This document shows, one piece after another, positions 24,544 through 34,484 of a stretch of DNA of 58,496 bases; within the stretch, counting starts at the first letter, position 1, and each line of letters starts with the position of its first letter. The notes beneath the pieces were generated by a model. The model searched no databases, had not been told where the DNA came from, and worked only from the letters and a program-made list of their open reading frames with translations. A program made the translations under genes and the position numbers. Origin of the DNA: Nocardioides sp. Root240 (GTDB lineage Bacteria > Actinomycetota > Actinomycetes > Propionibacteriales > Nocardioidaceae); the NCBI RefSeq assembly GCF_001428825.1, contig NZ_LMIT01000002.1:494737-553232 (forward strand), written 5' to 3'.

Positions 24544-24571
24544 ACCCTACCAAGCATTTGCTTGGTATGCT
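24544..24571. promoter_or_regulatory. Shared KstR2-type operator with back-to-back -10s, echA20 / SDR
   Basis: ACCAAGCATTTGCTTGGT at 24549-24566. Its left end is the first base of TAGGGT (reverse, 24549-24544) and its right end the first base of TATGCT (24566-24571). Each hexamer is six bases from a start codon (24537 reverse, 24578 forward). The hexamers are 16 bases apart, so the -35 zone of each promoter coincides with the -10 of the other, and a single bound repressor would silence both. Confidence 0.8.
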
Positions 24572-24577
24572 CCCGCC

Positions 24578-25360
24578 ATGGCTCTCTCACTGGACCTGAC
24601 CGGGCGCGTCGCGCTGGTGACCGGCGGTGCCCGCGGCATCGGCCGCGGCATCACCGAGGTCCTGCTCGCCGCCGGCGCCACGGTCGTGACCTGTGGCCGG
24701 TCGGAGGCCGAGCCGCCGGCCGGCGCGTCGCACGGGCTGTGCGACGTACGTGACGCGGCCTCGGTGGAGGCCCTCGTGGCGGGGATCGTCGCCGACCACG
24801 GCCGGCTCGACGTCGTGGTCAACAACGCCGGGGGAGCGCCCTTCGCGCCCGCCGCCACCGCGTCCGCGCGCTTCCACGACAAGATCGTCGGGCTCAACCT
24901 GATGTCCTCGCTGCTCGTCAGCCAGGCCGCCAACCGGGTCATGCAGGACCAGCCCGGCGGCGGCTCGATCGTCAACATCTCCTCGGTGTCGGCCGTCCGG
25001 CCCTCCCCGGGCACGGCGGCGTACGGCGCGGCGAAGGCCGGCGTCGACTCGCTCACCACCTCGCTGGCCCAGGAGTGGGGGCCCAGGGTGCGGGTGAACG
25101 CGATCGACGTGGGCCTGGTGCGCACGCCCGACACCGCCGACCACTACGGCGGCGACGCGACGGTCGCCGCGATCGAGGCGACCATCCCGGCCGGCCGGAT
25201 GGCCGACGTCGCCGAGATCGGCCAGGTGGTCGCCTTCCTGGCGAGCGACCTGGCGTCGTACGTCTCCGGGGCGCGGATCGCCTGCCACGGCGGCGGCGAG
25301 CAGCCCGTCTTCCTCTACATCGCCCAGAACGCCCAGAACAACCAAGGAGAGTCCCAGTGA
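24578..25360 (+). CDS. SDR oxidoreductase (Rv3549c-like)
   Basis: 260 residues: TGGARGIGRG (NAD(P)-binding) near residue 15, NNAGG near 80, Ser in NISSVSAV and YGAAK near 147-151. It belongs to the KstR2-type regulon by its operator and to a conserved pair with the next gene. A role in oxidising or reducing a hydroxyl/keto group of a ring C/D CoA intermediate is likely but unassigned. The ATG is six bases after TATGCT (leaderless). The C-terminus is Gln/Asn-rich. Confidence 0.83.
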   Translation: MALSLDLTGRVALVTGGARGIGRGITEVLLAAGATVVTCGRSEAEPPAGASHGLCDVRDAASVEALVAGIVADHGRLDVVVNNAGGAPFAPAATASARFHDKIVGLNLMSSLLVSQAANRVMQDQPGGGSIVNISSVSAVRPSPGTAAYGAAKAGVDSLTTSLAQEWGPRVRVNAIDVGLVRTPDTADHYGGDATVAAIEATIPAGRMADVAEIGQVVAFLASDLASYVSGARIACHGGGEQPVFLYIAQNAQNNQGESQ

Positions 25361-26235
25361 GCAAGCTTCTCGAGGGTCGCGTCGCGATCGTGACCGGCGC
25401 GGGTCGTGGCATCGGACGCGCGCACGCGCTCGAGCTGGCCCGCCACGGCGCCAAGGTCGTCGTGAACGACTTCGGGGTCTCCAACAACGGCGAGAAGACC
25501 GATTCGCCCGCGCACGACGTGGTCGCCGAGATCGAGGCGATGGGCGGTGAGGCCGTGGTCAACGGTGCCGACGTCGCGGACTTCGAGCAGGCCGCCGCGC
25601 TGGTGCAGCAGGCCATCGACACCTTCGGCGGCCTGGACATCCTGGTCAACAACGCGGGATTCGTTCGCGACCGGATGCTCGTCAACGCGACCGAGGACGA
25701 GTTCGACGCGGTCGTGCGGGTGCACCTCAAGGGCCACTTCGCCACGCTGCGTCACGCCGCCGCCTACTGGCGCGCGGAGTCGAAGGAGGGCCGGCAGCGC
25801 GCGGCTCGGGTCATCAACACCACGTCGGGCGCCGGCCTGCAGGGCTCCATCGGCCAGGTCGTCTACTCCGCGGCGAAGGGCGGCATCGCCACGATGACCC
25901 TCGTCGCCGCGGCCGAGCTGGGCCGGGTCGGGGTGACGGTCAACGCCATCGCTCCGGTTGCCAAGACCCGGATGACCGAAGGCGCCTTCGACACCTCCGC
26001 GATGGCGCTGCCCGAGGACAACTCGCCGATCGTCGCCTGGCTCGCCTCCGAGGAGGCGGGCGACGTGACCGGCCGGGTCATCGAGGTCGACGGCTCCGTG
26101 ATCACGGTCGAGAACGCGTGGTCGCACGGTCCCTCGCGCGACGCCGGCGCCCGGTGGGAGGCCGAGAAGGTCGGCCCCGCACTGCGGGAGCTGTTCGCGG
26201 AGGCGCCGGCTCCGGAGCCCGTGTACGGCGCCTGA
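25357..26235 (+). CDS. SDR oxidoreductase (Rv3548c-like)
   Basis: 292 residues: TGAGRGIGRAHALELARHGA near 13-32, VNDFGVSNNGEK near 36, NNAGFVRDRM near 94 and the catalytic YSAAK near 170. The long insert after the NDFG segment is typical of the 17-beta-HSD4/MFE-2-type SDR subgroup that acts on steroid or acyl-CoA hydroxyls. AAGGAG precedes the GTG, which overlaps the previous stop (GTGA). It is cotranscribed with the 24578 gene. Exact substrate unknown. Confidence 0.83.
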   Translation: MSKLLEGRVAIVTGAGRGIGRAHALELARHGAKVVVNDFGVSNNGEKTDSPAHDVVAEIEAMGGEAVVNGADVADFEQAAALVQQAIDTFGGLDILVNNAGFVRDRMLVNATEDEFDAVVRVHLKGHFATLRHAAAYWRAESKEGRQRAARVINTTSGAGLQGSIGQVVYSAAKGGIATMTLVAAAELGRVGVTVNAIAPVAKTRMTEGAFDTSAMALPEDNSPIVAWLASEEAGDVTGRVIEVDGSVITVENAWSHGPSRDAGARWEAEKVGPALRELFAEAPAPEPVYGA

Positions 26236-26247
26236 CCCAGCGTCCGA

Positions 26248-27681
26248 TCAGCCCGCTTCGACCCGCGCGCCGCGCTCGCCGCTGTCGGTGAGCCGGGCCT
26301 CCTCGGCGGCCCTGGCCTCGAGCTCCACCCGGAGCTCGTTCCAGTGGGACGGCGAGGAGGCCACCGACGCCGTACCTCCCTCGAGGCGGCCGATGGCGAG
26401 GCGGGCGTAGATCTGCTGGGCCGTCGCGGTCCGCTCCGAGCGGCTGTTGCTGACGAAGGTCACCAGCCAGTGCAGCAGCGCGGTGAACCGGTTCTTGAAC
26501 CCGGTCAGGTACAGCAGGTGGATCACCAGCCACATCAGCCAGGCGACCAGGCCGGTGAGCCGCAGCCTGCCGACCAGGGCGACGGCGCTGAACCGCGAGA
26601 TGGTCGCCATCGAGCCCTTGTCGAAGTACGTGAACGGGCCCGGCGGCGCCTTCTGCTCCACGCGCTGGGTGATCGTCTTCGCGGCGTACTTCCCGCCCTG
26701 GATCGCGACCTGCGCGACACCGGGCAGGTTGTCGAGCGCCATCATGTCGCCGACGACGAACACCTCGGGGTAGCCCGGCAGCGTGAGGTCGGGGTTCACG
26801 GCGACCCGGCCGGCCCGGTCGAGCTGGGCGCCGGTCTGCTCCGCCAGGAGCCTGCCGAGCGGGGAGGCCTGGACGCCTGCGGCCCACACCTTGGTGGCGG
26901 CCTCGATCCGCGTCGTGGTGCCGTCCTTGTGCTGCAGCTCGATGCCGAGCTGGTCGACGGTGGTGACGATCCCGCCGAGGAGCACCTCGACACCGCGCTT
27001 CTCCAGCGACCGCTGCGCGACGGCGCCGAGCTTGGCGCCGAAGGGCGGCAGGACCTGGGGTGCGGCGTCGACCATGACCACCCGTGCCTGGCGCGGGTCG
27101 AAGCTGCGGAAGTCACGGCGCAGGGTCTTGTGGGCGAGCTCGGCGATCTGCCCGGCCATCTCGACGCCGGTCGGACCCGCGCCGACGACGACGAAGGTGA
27201 GGTAACGCTCCAGCTCCTCCTTGGTCTCCGCGAGCTCGGCCAGCTCGAAGGCGCCGAAGATGCGCCCACGCAGCTCGAGGGCGTCGTCGATGGTCTTCAT
27301 GCCGGGGGCGAAGTCGGCGAAGTGGTCGTTGCCGAAGTACGACTGCCCGGCGCCCGCGGCGACGATCAGCGAGTCGTACGACAGCTGGTGCACCCGGCCC
27401 TGGATGTCGGAGGTGATCGTGCGGGCCCCGAGGTCGAGTGCGTTGACCTCGCCCAGCACCACGCGGGCGTTCGCCTGCCGTGCCAGCACCTCACGGGTGG
27501 GCGGCGCGATCTCGCCCTGGGCGAGGATGCCGGTCGCCACCTGGTACAGCAGCGGCTGGAACAGGTGGTGCGTGGTCTTCGAGATCAGCGTGACGTCGAC
27601 GTCGGCGCGCCGGAGCGCCTTCGTGGCGAAGAGACCGCCGAAGCCGGAGCCGACGACGACGACGTGGTGACGGGAGCCCAT
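26248..27681 (-). CDS. ndh: Type II NADH:quinone dehydrogenase
   Basis: 477 residues. FAD dinucleotide motif GSGFGG at 11-16, quinone/flavin-site THHLFQPLLYQVATG at about 37-51, NADH-binding GAGPTGVEMAGQ near 168 and GDMMALDN near 308. A C-terminal amphipathic/hydrophobic stretch near 375-400 anchors it to the inner membrane. It passes electrons from NADH to (mena)quinone without pumping protons. It lies between the SDR pair and fadA5, on the fadA5 strand, in the position of ddn in mycobacteria. No start-proximal -10 is obvious. Confidence 0.9.
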   Translation of the reverse strand: MGSRHHVVVVGSGFGGLFATKALRRADVDVTLISKTTHHLFQPLLYQVATGILAQGEIAPPTREVLARQANARVVLGEVNALDLGARTITSDIQGRVHQLSYDSLIVAAGAGQSYFGNDHFADFAPGMKTIDDALELRGRIFGAFELAELAETKEELERYLTFVVVGAGPTGVEMAGQIAELAHKTLRRDFRSFDPRQARVVMVDAAPQVLPPFGAKLGAVAQRSLEKRGVEVLLGGIVTTVDQLGIELQHKDGTTTRIEAATKVWAAGVQASPLGRLLAEQTGAQLDRAGRVAVNPDLTLPGYPEVFVVGDMMALDNLPGVAQVAIQGGKYAAKTITQRVEQKAPPGPFTYFDKGSMATISRFSAVALVGRLRLTGLVAWLMWLVIHLLYLTGFKNRFTALLHWLVTFVSNSRSERTATAQQIYARLAIGRLEGGTASVASSPSHWNELRVELEARAAEEARLTDSGERGARVEAG

Positions 27682-27690
27682 AGCGGAGGA

Positions 27691-27721
27691 GTCTTGCCGC
27701 GACGTGACGTCACGGCAAGAC
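27691..27721. promoter_or_regulatory. Nested palindrome between fadA5 and ndh
   Basis: GTCTTGCCG (27691-27699) and CGGCAAGAC (27713-27721) form a perfect nine-base inverted repeat. Inside lies the perfect ten-base palindrome GTGACGTCAC (27704-27713). It sits 10-40 bases upstream of the ndh start and 30 bases after the fadA5 stop. It could terminate fadA5 as a hairpin (no U-tract) or act as an operator for ndh. Confidence 0.45.
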
Positions 27722-27751
27722 CCTGTTCGTGCTCGCTCCGCGCCGGTCGGG

Positions 27752-29038
<1,287 letters not shown>

Positions 29039-29087
29039 CCCCCCCTGGACTGATCTCCGGATCCCCGCTGTCGAAAGGTTCCGCTTC

Positions 29088-30323
29088 GTGACCGAGCTCC
29101 TCCTTCCCGAGGGATGGGATCCCACCAATCCCGACATCAATGCCGTCGCCCTGCCGCACGACGAGTTCCGGGCGCTGCGGGCGAACGAGCCGATCCGGTG
29201 GATCGAGCAGCCGCCGCACGCCCGCGCCGGCTTCCTCGACACCGGCTACTGGGCCTGCACCCGGCACCAGGAGGTCCGTGAGATCTCCAAGGACAACGAG
29301 AACTGGTCGACGGCCGAGAACGGCGTGATCATCCGGTTCGCCGAGGACATGACCCGCGACCAGGTCGAGGTCCAGCGCGCGATGCTGATCCACCACGACC
29401 CGCCGGACCACACCAAGATGCGCGGCATCGTCTCGCGCGGCTTCACCCCGCGTGCCATCGCCGGCCTCAAGGAGAACCTGCGGGCCCGTGCGTACGAGAT
29501 CGTGCAGGAGTCCCTCGACCGTGGCGCCGGCGACTTCGTCGCGGACCTCGCGGCCGAGCTCCCGCTGCAGGCGATCGCGGACTTCCTCGGCGTGCCGCAG
29601 GAGGACCGCAAGAAGATCTTCGAGTGGTCCAACTCGATGATGGGCTACGACGACCCGGACAACACCTCCGACCCGGCCACCGCGTCGATGGAGCTGCTCG
29701 TCTACTTCGACGCCCTCGCCAACGAGCGGCGCGCGAACCCGCAGGACGACATCGTCACCAAGCTCGTCAGCGTCGGGCAGGACGACGACCACGGTGCGCT
29801 CACCAACGACGAGTTCGGCTTCTTCGTGATCCTGCTGGCGGTCGCGGGCAACGAGACCACCCGCAACGCGATCAGCCACGGCATGCACGCCTTCTTCCAG
29901 CACCCCGACCAGTGGGAGCTGTGGAAGAACGAGCGTCCCGAGACCATGATCGACGAGGTGATCCGCTGGTCGACGCCGGTCACGGTGTTCCAGCGCACGG
30001 CCAAGAACGACGTCGTCGTCGCCGGTCAGGAGGTCAAGAAGGGCGCGCGGGTCGGGATCTTCTACGCCTCGGCCAACTTCGACGAGACCGTCTTCGACGA
30101 CCCGTTCACCTTCGACATCACCCGCGAGAAGAACCCGCACGTGGCGTTCGGCGGCCACGGCGCGCACTACTGCATCGGCGCCAACCTGGCGCGGATGGAG
30201 ATCAAGCTGATCTTCGAGGCCCTCGCGGACCTCGCGCCCAACATCCAGCTCGCCGAGGAGCCCAAGCGCCTGCGCTCGGGCTGGCTCAACGCGATCAAGG
30301 AGATGCAGGTCAAGTACGCCTGA
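29088..30323 (+). CDS. cyp125: Steroid C26/C27 monooxygenase, cytochrome P450 CYP125
   Basis: 411 residues. I-helix oxygen-binding AGNETT at 253-258, K-helix ExxR at 290-293 and heme-binding FGGHGAHYCIG with Cys362. It hydroxylates and further oxidises the terminal side-chain carbon of cholesterol/cholestenone, opening side-chain catabolism. Identity is supported by the N-terminus, length, KstR box and divergence from fadA5. The chsE/chsH/ltp2 genes that follow it in mycobacteria are absent here; a two-component system follows instead. Confidence 0.92.
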   Translation: MTELLLPEGWDPTNPDINAVALPHDEFRALRANEPIRWIEQPPHARAGFLDTGYWACTRHQEVREISKDNENWSTAENGVIIRFAEDMTRDQVEVQRAMLIHHDPPDHTKMRGIVSRGFTPRAIAGLKENLRARAYEIVQESLDRGAGDFVADLAAELPLQAIADFLGVPQEDRKKIFEWSNSMMGYDDPDNTSDPATASMELLVYFDALANERRANPQDDIVTKLVSVGQDDDHGALTNDEFGFFVILLAVAGNETTRNAISHGMHAFFQHPDQWELWKNERPETMIDEVIRWSTPVTVFQRTAKNDVVVAGQEVKKGARVGIFYASANFDETVFDDPFTFDITREKNPHVAFGGHGAHYCIGANLARMEIKLIFEALADLAPNIQLAEEPKRLRSGWLNAIKEMQVKYA

Positions 30324-30344
30324 CCTGTCGGTCCGGTGCTGGCC

Positions 30345-30389
30345 TTCAGCGCAGCTTCAGGGTGGCTCCATGAGAATGGGGCCACCCTG
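30345..30389. promoter_or_regulatory. TTCAG direct repeats and hairpin upstream of response regulator
   Basis: TTCAG occurs at 30345-30349 and 30356-30360, an 11-base period typical of OmpR/PhoB-type binding sites. Immediately after, CAGGGTGGC (30358-30366) and GCCACCCTG (30381-30389) form a perfect nine-base stem with a 14-base loop, possibly a terminator for cyp125 without U-tract. GAGAAT (30372-30377) could be the -10 of the regulator gene. Confidence 0.5.
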
Positions 30390-30417
30390 AGCTGTCTCTC
30401 GCCCACCGGAGGTCGTC

Positions 30418-31095
<678 letters not shown>

Positions 31096-31096
31096 G

Positions 31097-32404
31097 GTGC
31101 GTCGTACCTCCGTGCGGACCCGGACCACCCTCGCCGCCACGGCGGTCGTCGCGGTCGCCCTCGTGGTCGCGGCCGTCGCGCTCGTGCTGACCGTGCGTTC
31201 GTCGCTGCACGGCGCAGCCGAGACGACCGCGGAGCACCAGGCGTCGGTGATCGCCGAGCAGGTCGACGCCGGACGGCTGCCCGCGCCCGGGGAGGACGAC
31301 GACGAGCCCGACGACCTGGTCTGGCAGGTCACCGACGCCGAGGGCCGGGTCGTCGCGGCCTCCGCCTCGCTGAACGGCGGCAGCATCCCTGTCGTGGACG
31401 GGGAGGAGGCGAGCCTGCGCGGCGGGGAGCACTCCTACCTGGTCGTCACCGAGGACACCGAGGCGGACGGCGTCGTGGCGGTCGCGGTGTCGCTCGAGGA
31501 CGTCGACGAGACCACCGCGGCGCTGGGCCTGCCGCTGCTGCTCGGCCTGCCGCTGCTCCTGCTGGTCGTGGCTGGGACGACCTGGCTCGTGGTGGGTAGG
31601 GCACTGCGCCCGGTCGAGCGGATCCGGGCCGAGGTCGAGCGGATCAGCGGCAGCAGCCTCGACCGCCGCGTCCCGGAGCCGGCGGCGACCGACGAGGTCG
31701 GCCGCCTCGCCCGGACCATGAACGCGATGCTGGCGCGCCTCCAGGACAGCCGCCACCGGCAGGAGCAGTTCGTCGCCGACGCCTCGCACGAGCTCCGCTC
31801 GCCGCTCGCGAGCCTTCGGCAGGCCGCCGAGGTCGCGCAGGCGCACCCGGCGGCGATGCCACCCGGCGAGCTGACCGGGACCGTGCTCGAGGAGACCGTC
31901 CGGATGCAGGCGCTGGTCGACCAGCTCCTGGTCCTCACCCGCGCCGGCGAGGGTCGCGCCCGTGCACCGCGCATGGAGGTCGACCTCGACGACCTCGCCC
32001 TCGCCGAGGTACGACGGATCGCCCGCCCCGGGCTGGCCGTCGACGGCTCCGGGATTGCCGCCGGCCGGGTCCTCGGCGACCCGGTCGCGCTGGGCCAGGT
32101 GGTCCGCAACCTCGTCGACAACGCCGCACGGCACGCCCGTGACCGGGTCGCGGTGTCGCTGTCGGCGGCGGCGGGCCAGGTCGTGCTCGCGGTCGACGAC
32201 GACGGACCCGGCGTGCCTCCGGGGGAGCGGCAGCGCGTGTTCGAGCGGTTCGTGCGGCTCGACGAGGCGCGGGCGCGCGACGCCGGCGGGAGCGGGCTCG
32301 GCCTGGCGATCGTGCGCGAGGTCGTCACCGGCCACGGCGGCACGGTCGAGGTCACCGACAGCGTGCTCGGGGGCGCGCGGTTCGTCGTACGACTGCCTTC
32401 CTGA
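31097..32404 (+). CDS. Sensor histidine kinase
   Basis: 435 residues. TM1 at about 10-34, an extracytoplasmic sensor of about 110 residues rich in Asp/Glu, TM2 at about 143-166, HAMP (to about 218), phosphoacceptor His231 in DASHELRSP, and an ATPase with NLVDNAARHA, DDDGPGVP and GGSGLGLAI. It pairs with the 30418 regulator. The acidic sensor loop (EDDDEPDD) suggests metal or cationic-peptide sensing, but that is a guess. The GTG start at 31097 follows the regulator stop by one base. Confidence 0.9.
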   Translation: MRRTSVRTRTTLAATAVVAVALVVAAVALVLTVRSSLHGAAETTAEHQASVIAEQVDAGRLPAPGEDDDEPDDLVWQVTDAEGRVVAASASLNGGSIPVVDGEEASLRGGEHSYLVVTEDTEADGVVAVAVSLEDVDETTAALGLPLLLGLPLLLLVVAGTTWLVVGRALRPVERIRAEVERISGSSLDRRVPEPAATDEVGRLARTMNAMLARLQDSRHRQEQFVADASHELRSPLASLRQAAEVAQAHPAAMPPGELTGTVLEETVRMQALVDQLLVLTRAGEGRARAPRMEVDLDDLALAEVRRIARPGLAVDGSGIAAGRVLGDPVALGQVVRNLVDNAARHARDRVAVSLSAAAGQVVLAVDDDGPGVPPGERQRVFERFVRLDEARARDAGGSGLGLAIVREVVTGHGGTVEVTDSVLGGARFVVRLPS

Positions 32405-32437
32405 AGCCTCCTTCAAGAGCGTTCAGGGGACGTTCAG
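32401..32437 (+). promoter_or_regulatory. Candidate response-regulator binding site upstream of PepSY gene
   Basis: GTTCAG at 32421-32426 and 32432-32437 repeat with an 11-base period, preceded by a weaker CTTCAA at 32411 and an inverted CTGAAG at 32401. The same TTCAG unit and period occur before the response-regulator gene at 30345. This links the PepSY gene to the two-component system as its likely target. Confidence 0.5.
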
Positions 32438-32499
32438 CGACCTCCCGGCAGGCTCGGAGCAGCAACCAGCTCACGAGCTCCAACGAGAGGAAAATCCCC

Positions 32500-33048
32500 A
32501 TGAACACGAGCATCCTGCGCCGCAAGCGCGTCGTCCTCCCCGCCCTGGCGACCGTCGCCGTCCTCGCCGTCGGTGGCACCGTCTGGGCCGCCTCGGCCGA
32601 CGACGTGTCCGGCGCCGAGCGTGACCGGGTGGCGGCCGCCGCGGTCGACGCCGCCGGTGGCGGCACGGCCGTCGACGTCGAGACGAGCGACGACGCCGGC
32701 GAGGCCTACGAGGTCGAGGTCCGCACCGCGGACGGCGCCGAGGTGGACGTCGCGCTCGACCGCGACCTCGGCGTGGTCGCGACCGAGCGCGACGACGAGC
32801 GCGACGACGAGCGCGACGACGAGCGCTGGGACCGGGACGCCGACGACCGTGTCCTGACCGCTGCGGAGCGCGGCTCCGCAGGGAAGGCCGCACTGGCCGC
32901 CGTCGGCACGGGCACCGTCGTCGACGTCGAGGCCAGCGACGACCGGGGCGTCGCCTACGAGGTCGAGGTCCGTGACGCGGCCGGCGCCGAGTGGGACGTC
33001 GACCTCGCGGCCGACTTCTCCGTGGTCGCCCAGCACGCCGACCGCTGA
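32500..33048 (+). CDS. Exported PepSY-domain protein
   Basis: 182 residues. Signal/anchor at about 10-31 (basic start, hydrophobic core ending VWAAS). Two PepSY-like units follow (about 36-92 and 122-180), each with an 'A-A-G-T-V-DVE-D-YEVEV-DG-E-DV-D' pattern. Between them is a run of Asp-Asp-Glu-Arg repeats (about residues 97-109) encoded by three exact 12-base DNA repeats at 32791-32826. GAGAGG precedes the ATG. PepSY proteins often associate with two-component systems and modulate peptidases or bind metal. It is probably regulated by the adjacent system. Confidence 0.8.
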   Translation: MNTSILRRKRVVLPALATVAVLAVGGTVWAASADDVSGAERDRVAAAAVDAAGGGTAVDVETSDDAGEAYEVEVRTADGAEVDVALDRDLGVVATERDDERDDERDDERWDRDADDRVLTAAERGSAGKAALAAVGTGTVVDVEASDDRGVAYEVEVRDAAGAEWDVDLAADFSVVAQHADR

Positions 33049-33117
33049 GCCGGTCCGCCGGGAGGGGCCCGGGTGCAGTAGCGTTTCGCCGTGGACGCCG
33101 ACCGACAGGAGGACGCG

Positions 33118-33270
33118 ATGAGCGACGTCAACGTGGAGCAATTCCAGGGTTTCTCTGACAACCACTACCAGCACGGGATGCACACGCTCGCGTGGATCTC
33201 CCTGTGGACGATCATCGTGCTGGGCGTCGGTGCCGGCGTGTTCGGGTTCCTCTGGGGCATCAGCCACTGA
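33118..33270 (+). CDS. Small single-pass membrane protein, 50 residues
   Basis: ATG 33118 has a strong AGGAGG five bases upstream. The product starts SDVNVEQFQGFSDNHYQHG after Met and ends with one hydrophobic helix (about 24-47, TLAWISLWTIIVLGVGAGVF). The His/Asn-rich segment precedes the membrane. Its TGA overlaps the likely start of the MFS gene, so the two are probably translationally coupled. It is too short for automatic calling, but the ribosome site, composition and coupling support it. Function unknown; possibly an accessory peptide of the transporter. Confidence 0.65.
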   Translation: MSDVNVEQFQGFSDNHYQHGMHTLAWISLWTIIVLGVGAGVFGFLWGISH

Positions 33271-34484
33271 GCGAGGCCCCCACGCCACGGGAGACCTGGT
33301 CCCCGTGGCGGACCGTGGTCGCCTTCGGCCTCGTCAGCCTCTCGGCCGACATGGTCTACGAGGGGATGCGGTCGATCTCGGGACCCTTCCTCGGCGCCCT
33401 CGGTGCCTCGGCGCTCGTCGTCGGGATCATCACCGGCGCCGGTGAGGCGATGGCGCTGCTGCTCCGCCTGGCCACCGGCCCGTGGGCGGACCGCAGCGGC
33501 CGTCACTGGCGGCTCACGGTCGTCGGCTACGGCCTGACCGCGGTCTGCGTGCCGCTGCTGGCCCTCGCTCCCGCCCTCGGTACGGCGGGAGTGGCCGTCG
33601 CCGCGGCCCTGATCCTGCTGGAGCGGGCCGGCAAGGCCGTCCGCAGCCCCGCGAAGTCCGCGCTGCTGGCCCGGGTCGCCACGGGCGGCAGCCTCGGCAA
33701 GGCGTTCGGCGTGCACAAGGCGCTCGACCAGGTCGGCGCCTTCGTAGGCCCGCTCGTCGTCGCCGGCGTGACCGCCCTGACCGGTGTGCTGTGGCCCGGG
33801 TTCGCCGTGCTCGCGGTCCCCGGCGTGCTCTCGCTGCTGCTCCTGGCCCAGCTGGCGCGCCGCTCGCCCGGCCTGACCGCCGTCGAGCAGCCGGAGCCCG
33901 ACGGCATCGAGCGCCGCGGCCTCGGTGCGGTGCTCGGCGTCGACCTGCCGCCTCGCTTCCACGTGTTCTCGGCGGCCTCCGCCCTCGCCACCGCCGGACT
34001 GATGACCTTCGGCGTCATCTCCTACCGCTTCGTCGAGGAGGGCCTGGTCCCGCTCGCCGCGGCGCCGGTCGTCTACGCGCTCGCGATGGCGACCGCAGCC
34101 CTGGCCGCCCTGGCCACCGGGTGGGTGTTCGACCGCTCCGGGGCGCGGGTGCTGCTCGTCGTACCGGTGCTGGTGGCGGTGCTGCCCCCGCTCGTCTTCG
34201 GCGACCGGCTCTGGGTCGTCCTCGCAGGCGTCGCGCTCTGGGGCGTGGCGACCGGCGTCCTCGACTCGACCGTCAAGGCGCAGGTCGCCGCCGTCGTCCC
34301 CGCACCCCGCCGGGCCACGGGCTACGGCGTCTTCGCGGCCGTCCAGGGCCTCGGTGCCGTCGTCGGCGGCGCCACGGCGGGCGCGCTCGTCACCCACCAC
34401 GCGACCACGCTCGCGCTGCTCGTCGCCGGCGCGCAGGCGCTCGCGCTCGTCCTCCTGCTGGCCACCGTCCGGGTCAGGGCCTGA
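33267..34484 (+). CDS. MFS transporter
   Basis: About 405 residues, 11-12 TM segments. It has a loop 2-3 motif ATGPWADRSGRHW and a second-half DRSGARVLL equivalent. It resembles YjjL/'MFS_1' exporters; substrate unknown. No ATG is available: the frame is open from 33192 with GTG at 33192 and 33204, but those lie inside the 50-residue gene. The conserved part begins after CTG 33267, which overlaps the stop of that gene (CTGA). The true start is uncertain. It overlaps the convergent ligase gene by 11 bases. Confidence 0.75.
   Translation: MSEAPTPRETWSPWRTVVAFGLVSLSADMVYEGMRSISGPFLGALGASALVVGIITGAGEAMALLLRLATGPWADRSGRHWRLTVVGYGLTAVCVPLLALAPALGTAGVAVAAALILLERAGKAVRSPAKSALLARVATGGSLGKAFGVHKALDQVGAFVGPLVVAGVTALTGVLWPGFAVLAVPGVLSLLLLAQLARRSPGLTAVEQPEPDGIERRGLGAVLGVDLPPRFHVFSAASALATAGLMTFGVISYRFVEEGLVPLAAAPVVYALAMATAALAALATGWVFDRSGARVLLVVPVLVAVLPPLVFGDRLWVVLAGVALWGVATGVLDSTVKAQVAAVVPAPRRATGYGVFAAVQGLGAVVGGATAGALVTHHATTLALLVAGAQALALVLLLATVRVRA

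Noticed and set aside
30358..30389. Intrinsic terminator after cyp125
   Set aside because: The stem is perfect but no T-run follows; it may equally be part of the regulator promoter, so it is listed as regulatory, not as a terminator.
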